A stretch of DNA of 64,000 nt. It comes from Methylomonas methanica. Lineage in GTDB: Bacteria > Pseudomonadota > Gammaproteobacteria > Methylococcales > Methylomonadaceae. Shown one piece after another: positions 61,906 through 64,000 of the stretch (the stretch's first letter is position 1; the number at the start of each line of letters is the position of its first letter). The notes beneath the pieces were generated by a model. It was not told the DNA's origin and ran no database searches. It worked only from the letters and a program-made list of their open reading frames with translations. The position numbers were made by a program, and so were the translations under genes. The stretch lies in assembly GCF_001644035.1 (NCBI RefSeq), contig NZ_LUUG01000060.1:1-64000 (forward strand), read 5' to 3'.

Positions 61906-61934
61906 TTGTCATGACAACGTCTGGCGGCTATACT
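61906..61934 (+). promoter_or_regulatory. Promoter and operator of tacAT
   Basis: TTGTCA (61906-61911) and TATACT (61929-61934) are 17 nt apart, ideal sigma-70 spacing. The -35 box is half of a perfect palindrome TTGTCATGACAA (61906-61917), the likely site where the antitoxin represses its own operon. Confidence 0.7.
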
Positions 61935-61960
61935 GCACTCCTATGCCTAAGGGAGGTATT

Positions 61961-62251
61961 ATGGCTGCTCAATCGACACGCACCACCAAACTTGACCTGC
62001 GATTATCGCCTGAAGCAAAACAAACCTTGAGCGCTGCGGCCCAGGCAGCCCATTGTTCCGTCAGTCAATTTGTATTGGCGAGTGCCTTATCACGCGCCGC
62101 AGAAACGCTTAGTGAGCGACAACGCTTTGAACTCAATGCCGAGCAATGGGAACATTTCATGGCCGCACTCGATGCACCGCCGCAAGTTGTGCCCCAGATC
62201 CAGCGTTTGTTCCGCGAGCCGAGTCCCTTTGATGTGCCGACGACCGAATGA
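61961..62251 (+). CDS. tacA: TacA-like (DUF1778) antitoxin
   Basis: 96 residues from the ATG at 61961, after GGGAGGT. Ribbon-helix-helix N terminus (TTKLDLRLSPEAKQTLSAAAQ, SVSQFVLASALSRA), C-terminal toxin-binding tail (LNAEQWEHFMAALDAPP). It neutralises the acetyltransferase toxin that overlaps it by four nt and should repress the operon. Confidence 0.9.
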   Translation: MAAQSTRTTKLDLRLSPEAKQTLSAAAQAAHCSVSQFVLASALSRAAETLSERQRFELNAEQWEHFMAALDAPPQVVPQIQRLFREPSPFDVPTTE

Positions 62252-62748
62252 CAGGGTTTCGGATTGAGAAGCTACGGCGCGATCATCCCGTTGATAGCTT
62301 TACCTGTGGACGTGATGAACTTGATCGCTTTCTTATTCGCTATGCGCTAGGCAATCAGCACGCCAACGCTTCGCAAACCTATATAGGTCTGCATGACCAG
62401 GAGATCATCGGCTTCTACAGCCTAGTTGTGGGCGAAGTCGCGTTTGGCGATGCGCCGGAGCGCCTGACCAAAGGCTTGGCCCGTCACCCTGTTCCCGTCA
62501 TGTTGTTAGCTCGGTTGGCTGTAAGTACCCCATGGCAAGGCCGCAAGATTGGGTCCGGCTTATTGAAAGACGCCATGCTACGCACATTGCAGGCTGCCGA
62601 CATTGGCGGTATACGTGCTTTTGCTGTTCACGCCAAGGACGAGCCCGCTAAACAGTTTTACGAGCGGTTTGGTTTTATCCCCTCACCGACTGACCCATTA
62701 CACCTTTACCGTCTCATCAAGGATTTACGCCGTTCTCTCGAAGCATAA
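62248..62748 (+). CDS. tacT: TacT-like GNAT toxin
   Basis: 166 residues, ATG overlapping the antitoxin stop (ATGA). GNAT acetyl-CoA site RLAVSTPWQGRKIGSGLL, catalytic Tyr in KQFYERFGFIPSP. TacT toxins acetylate charged aminoacyl-tRNAs and stop translation. A cargo or stability module of the element. Confidence 0.9.
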   Translation: MTGFRIEKLRRDHPVDSFTCGRDELDRFLIRYALGNQHANASQTYIGLHDQEIIGFYSLVVGEVAFGDAPERLTKGLARHPVPVMLLARLAVSTPWQGRKIGSGLLKDAMLRTLQAADIGGIRAFAVHAKDEPAKQFYERFGFIPSPTDPLHLYRLIKDLRRSLEA

Positions 62749-62868
62749 TGACGAGACCATATGTATTAACCCCATTAGTGGACGATGATTACAAAAGCTG
62801 CATTTAAGGTGAGCATTTAAGCGCGAGTTGAGTTGCTGGGCCCATCCTCCGCCGATTTTCAACCTGCC

Positions 62869-63417
62869 TCATTCACCGATCAATTTTTTGATGCTGTCTT
62901 TACTGATTGTTGATAGAGTCAGCTTTTTAATTTCCTTGGCTTTCAAAACCAAGGCATGGGTTTTACCCAGTTCCAGTAGCTTAGCGATAACCAGCTTGTC
63001 GGACTTCAATAAAAAATCCTTGAGTGTCATTTTTTTTACACGAACGGCGTCGACGCCACCTTTAGCCTTTTCGGTATGTACCAACCCCATGACGACAAAA
63101 TAGTGAAACGCTTTGTTCACGGTCGTTTTGCTAATGCTCGGGTCAGCCTTATGGCACAGATCGAATAAGGTCGTTCTAAACTGTGCCGGATCAGGACAAA
63201 CATCCTTTAAAGCCACGGCGTGTTTGTAAATTTTCTTCAACGTATCGGCATTGTCTGGCAGCGTATTGTATTTTTTTAGCAGGGCTTTATAGCTCTCCGC
63301 GTTAGCAACGACCTCGGTTTTTTCGGTCGGTTGCATCGGCTTTGCCAGGCTGGCGAAATTAATCGTACCGCTTTTGCTGACTTCAATAGCGTCGTTGGCG
63401 TTTAGATATCGTCCCAA
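62869..63417 (-). CDS. Hypothetical protein, possibly frameshifted at its start
   Basis: Open for 182 codons but the only start at the head is a TTG (63417). Helical and Lys-rich: FASLAKPMQPTEKTEV, a domain about 75-125 (VCPDPAQFRTTLFDLCHKADPSISKTTVNKAFHYFVVMGLVHTEK) resembling a winged helix. Directly upstream a 31-codon frame starts at the ATG at 63497 (AGGGAAC before it), reads MPDSTYKQAAGLIREAERV and ends at 63402, in another frame. A single frameshifted gene 63497-62869 is likely. Follows the cysteine desulfurase gene on the same strand. Confidence 0.55.
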   Translation of the reverse strand: MGRYLNANDAIEVSKSGTINFASLAKPMQPTEKTEVVANAESYKALLKKYNTLPDNADTLKKIYKHAVALKDVCPDPAQFRTTLFDLCHKADPSISKTTVNKAFHYFVVMGLVHTEKAKGGVDAVRVKKMTLKDFLLKSDKLVIAKLLELGKTHALVLKAKEIKKLTLSTISKDSIKKLIGE

Positions 63418-63665
63418 GTCACACGAACCGGAAAATTGCTGACTCTTTCAGCCTCACGGATCAATCCCGCGGCTTGTTTATAAGTGCTGTCTGGCATGTT
63501 CCCTAAAATCAATTAAAAAATAGCCTTACAGTTTAACTTTTTTGAATCTGTACAGCCTGGTTTTTGCTCTGTTTCGGCAAACCATCGATGCATACCGAAA
63601 TGTGTGTTAAGTGCTTTACTGTGCAGAATTAAATTAGTCAGATATTTACGTATTCTATTTTTAAA

Positions 63666-64000
63666 TCACAAAAGTTCTTTAATTGATCGACAGATCTCAT
63701 CCGATGGAACAGTTTTAGTTAAGTGGCTCCATGAAATCCTGATCGACCCTGCAATTTTCTCTTCGTTTAACCCCATAGCCGATAGAACGTGAGACGGTGT
63801 ATAGCTATTTGATGTACAGGCGGAACCGTTTGACACCGCAGCGATACCTTTTAATTGAACCATTAATGCCTCCGAGTTCACTCCAGGCACTGAAAAGTTC
63901 AAAACATAAGGTGACGTTGGATTACAAAGGAACTCAGCATTTAATGCTTTTAAGGAATCCATTAAATTGGCTTTCAAAAATGCTGCATGCTCACACCACT
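63666..64000 (-). CDS. Cysteine desulfurase, DndA/IscS-like, C-terminal part
   Basis: At least 111 codons, open to the window edge on the upstream side. GVNSEALMVQLKGIAAVSN and the persulfide cysteine in GSACTSNSYTPSHVLSAMGL, then GSIRISWSHLT. The SY.PSHVL..MGL and SWSHLT forms look closer to DndA of phosphorothioation systems than to IscS (SLEPSYVLRALGL, FSLGRFT). If so, dnd genes should lie beyond 64000. The assignment to DndA is tentative. Confidence 0.75.
   Translation of the reverse strand, partial: WCEHAAFLKANLMDSLKALNAEFLCNPTSPYVLNFSVPGVNSEALMVQLKGIAAVSNGSACTSNSYTPSHVLSAMGLNEEKIAGSIRISWSHLTKTVPSDEICRSIKELL

Noticed and set aside
42982-64000. Second copy of the tRNA-Thr 3' end (attR)
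   Set aside because: I searched by eye for the TTCGATTCCTATTGCCGGCA segment to the right and found none, so no right boundary is called.

Overview
The window looks like chromosomal DNA of a gammaproteobacterium, most likely a methanotroph of the Methylococcales (Methylomonas-like). The grounds are the mix of gammaproteobacterial housekeeping genes, several VPLPA/PEP-CTERM surface proteins beside a secreted multiheme cytochrome c, and a PilZ protein, a MASE1 sensor kinase and short palindromic repeats typical of such genomes. No methane oxidation gene is present, so the genus is inferred.

Layout. 1-16100 is ordinary core: an FKBP isomerase, a lysozyme-like lipoprotein, a tandem-PilZ protein, cyoE-ybiB, a pair of M16 proteases, rsmD, coaD, a ferredoxin, an alcohol dehydrogenase, a 1320-residue hybrid sensor kinase, a glutathione transferase, murI and a cupin protein. 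16849-22084 is a secreted-protein island: two VPLPA-CTERM proteins, an 820-residue five-heme cytochrome c ending in a dockerin-like repeat pair, and a cohesin-like VPLPA-CTERM protein directly downstream. These could form a cohesin-dockerin pair holding the cytochrome at the cell surface. 22361-29693 is a type I restriction-modification locus in the order hsdR-hsdS-hsdM, carrying two DUF4160/DUF2442 gene pairs, a duplicated hsdR 3' end and a palindromic element read in frame inside hsdS. 29755-42895 returns to core genes: glycosyltransferase, sterol-desaturase-like protein, small metal proteins, CBS and Rieske proteins, AI-2E-type permease, moaB, psiE, pepN and hisB-hisH-hisA-hisF-hisI.

At 42906 lies a tRNA-Thr(CGT) gene, and from its 3' end to the window edge (at least 21 kb) runs one end of an integrative conjugative element related in gene content to SXT/R391 ICEs and IncC plasmids. 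It contains a tyrosine integrase with an overlapping excisionase-like gene; four FlhD/FlhC-like activator genes, one fused to a STAS-like domain; radC; a DUF4942 methyltransferase; a VWA/DUF3150/WGR/CobS-like ATPase block; a YqaJ exonuclease, a Bet annealase and SSB; a DUF1845 (AcaB-like) regulator; a TacA-TacT toxin-antitoxin pair; and at the edge the end of a cysteine desulfurase resembling DndA. Conjugation genes and the second att site must lie beyond the window.

The least expected signal is in the spacers of this element. At least eleven genes or gene pairs of the core are preceded, about 17-35 nt before the start codon, by the same two-part hairpin: an outer stem that changes sequence but keeps its pairing around an inner CCC(C)/GGG(G) hairpin. 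Three of the spacers carry a second element of about 100 nt with four hairpins whose stems change in a compensating way. Both look like structured nucleic acid families shared by the operon-like blocks of the element.
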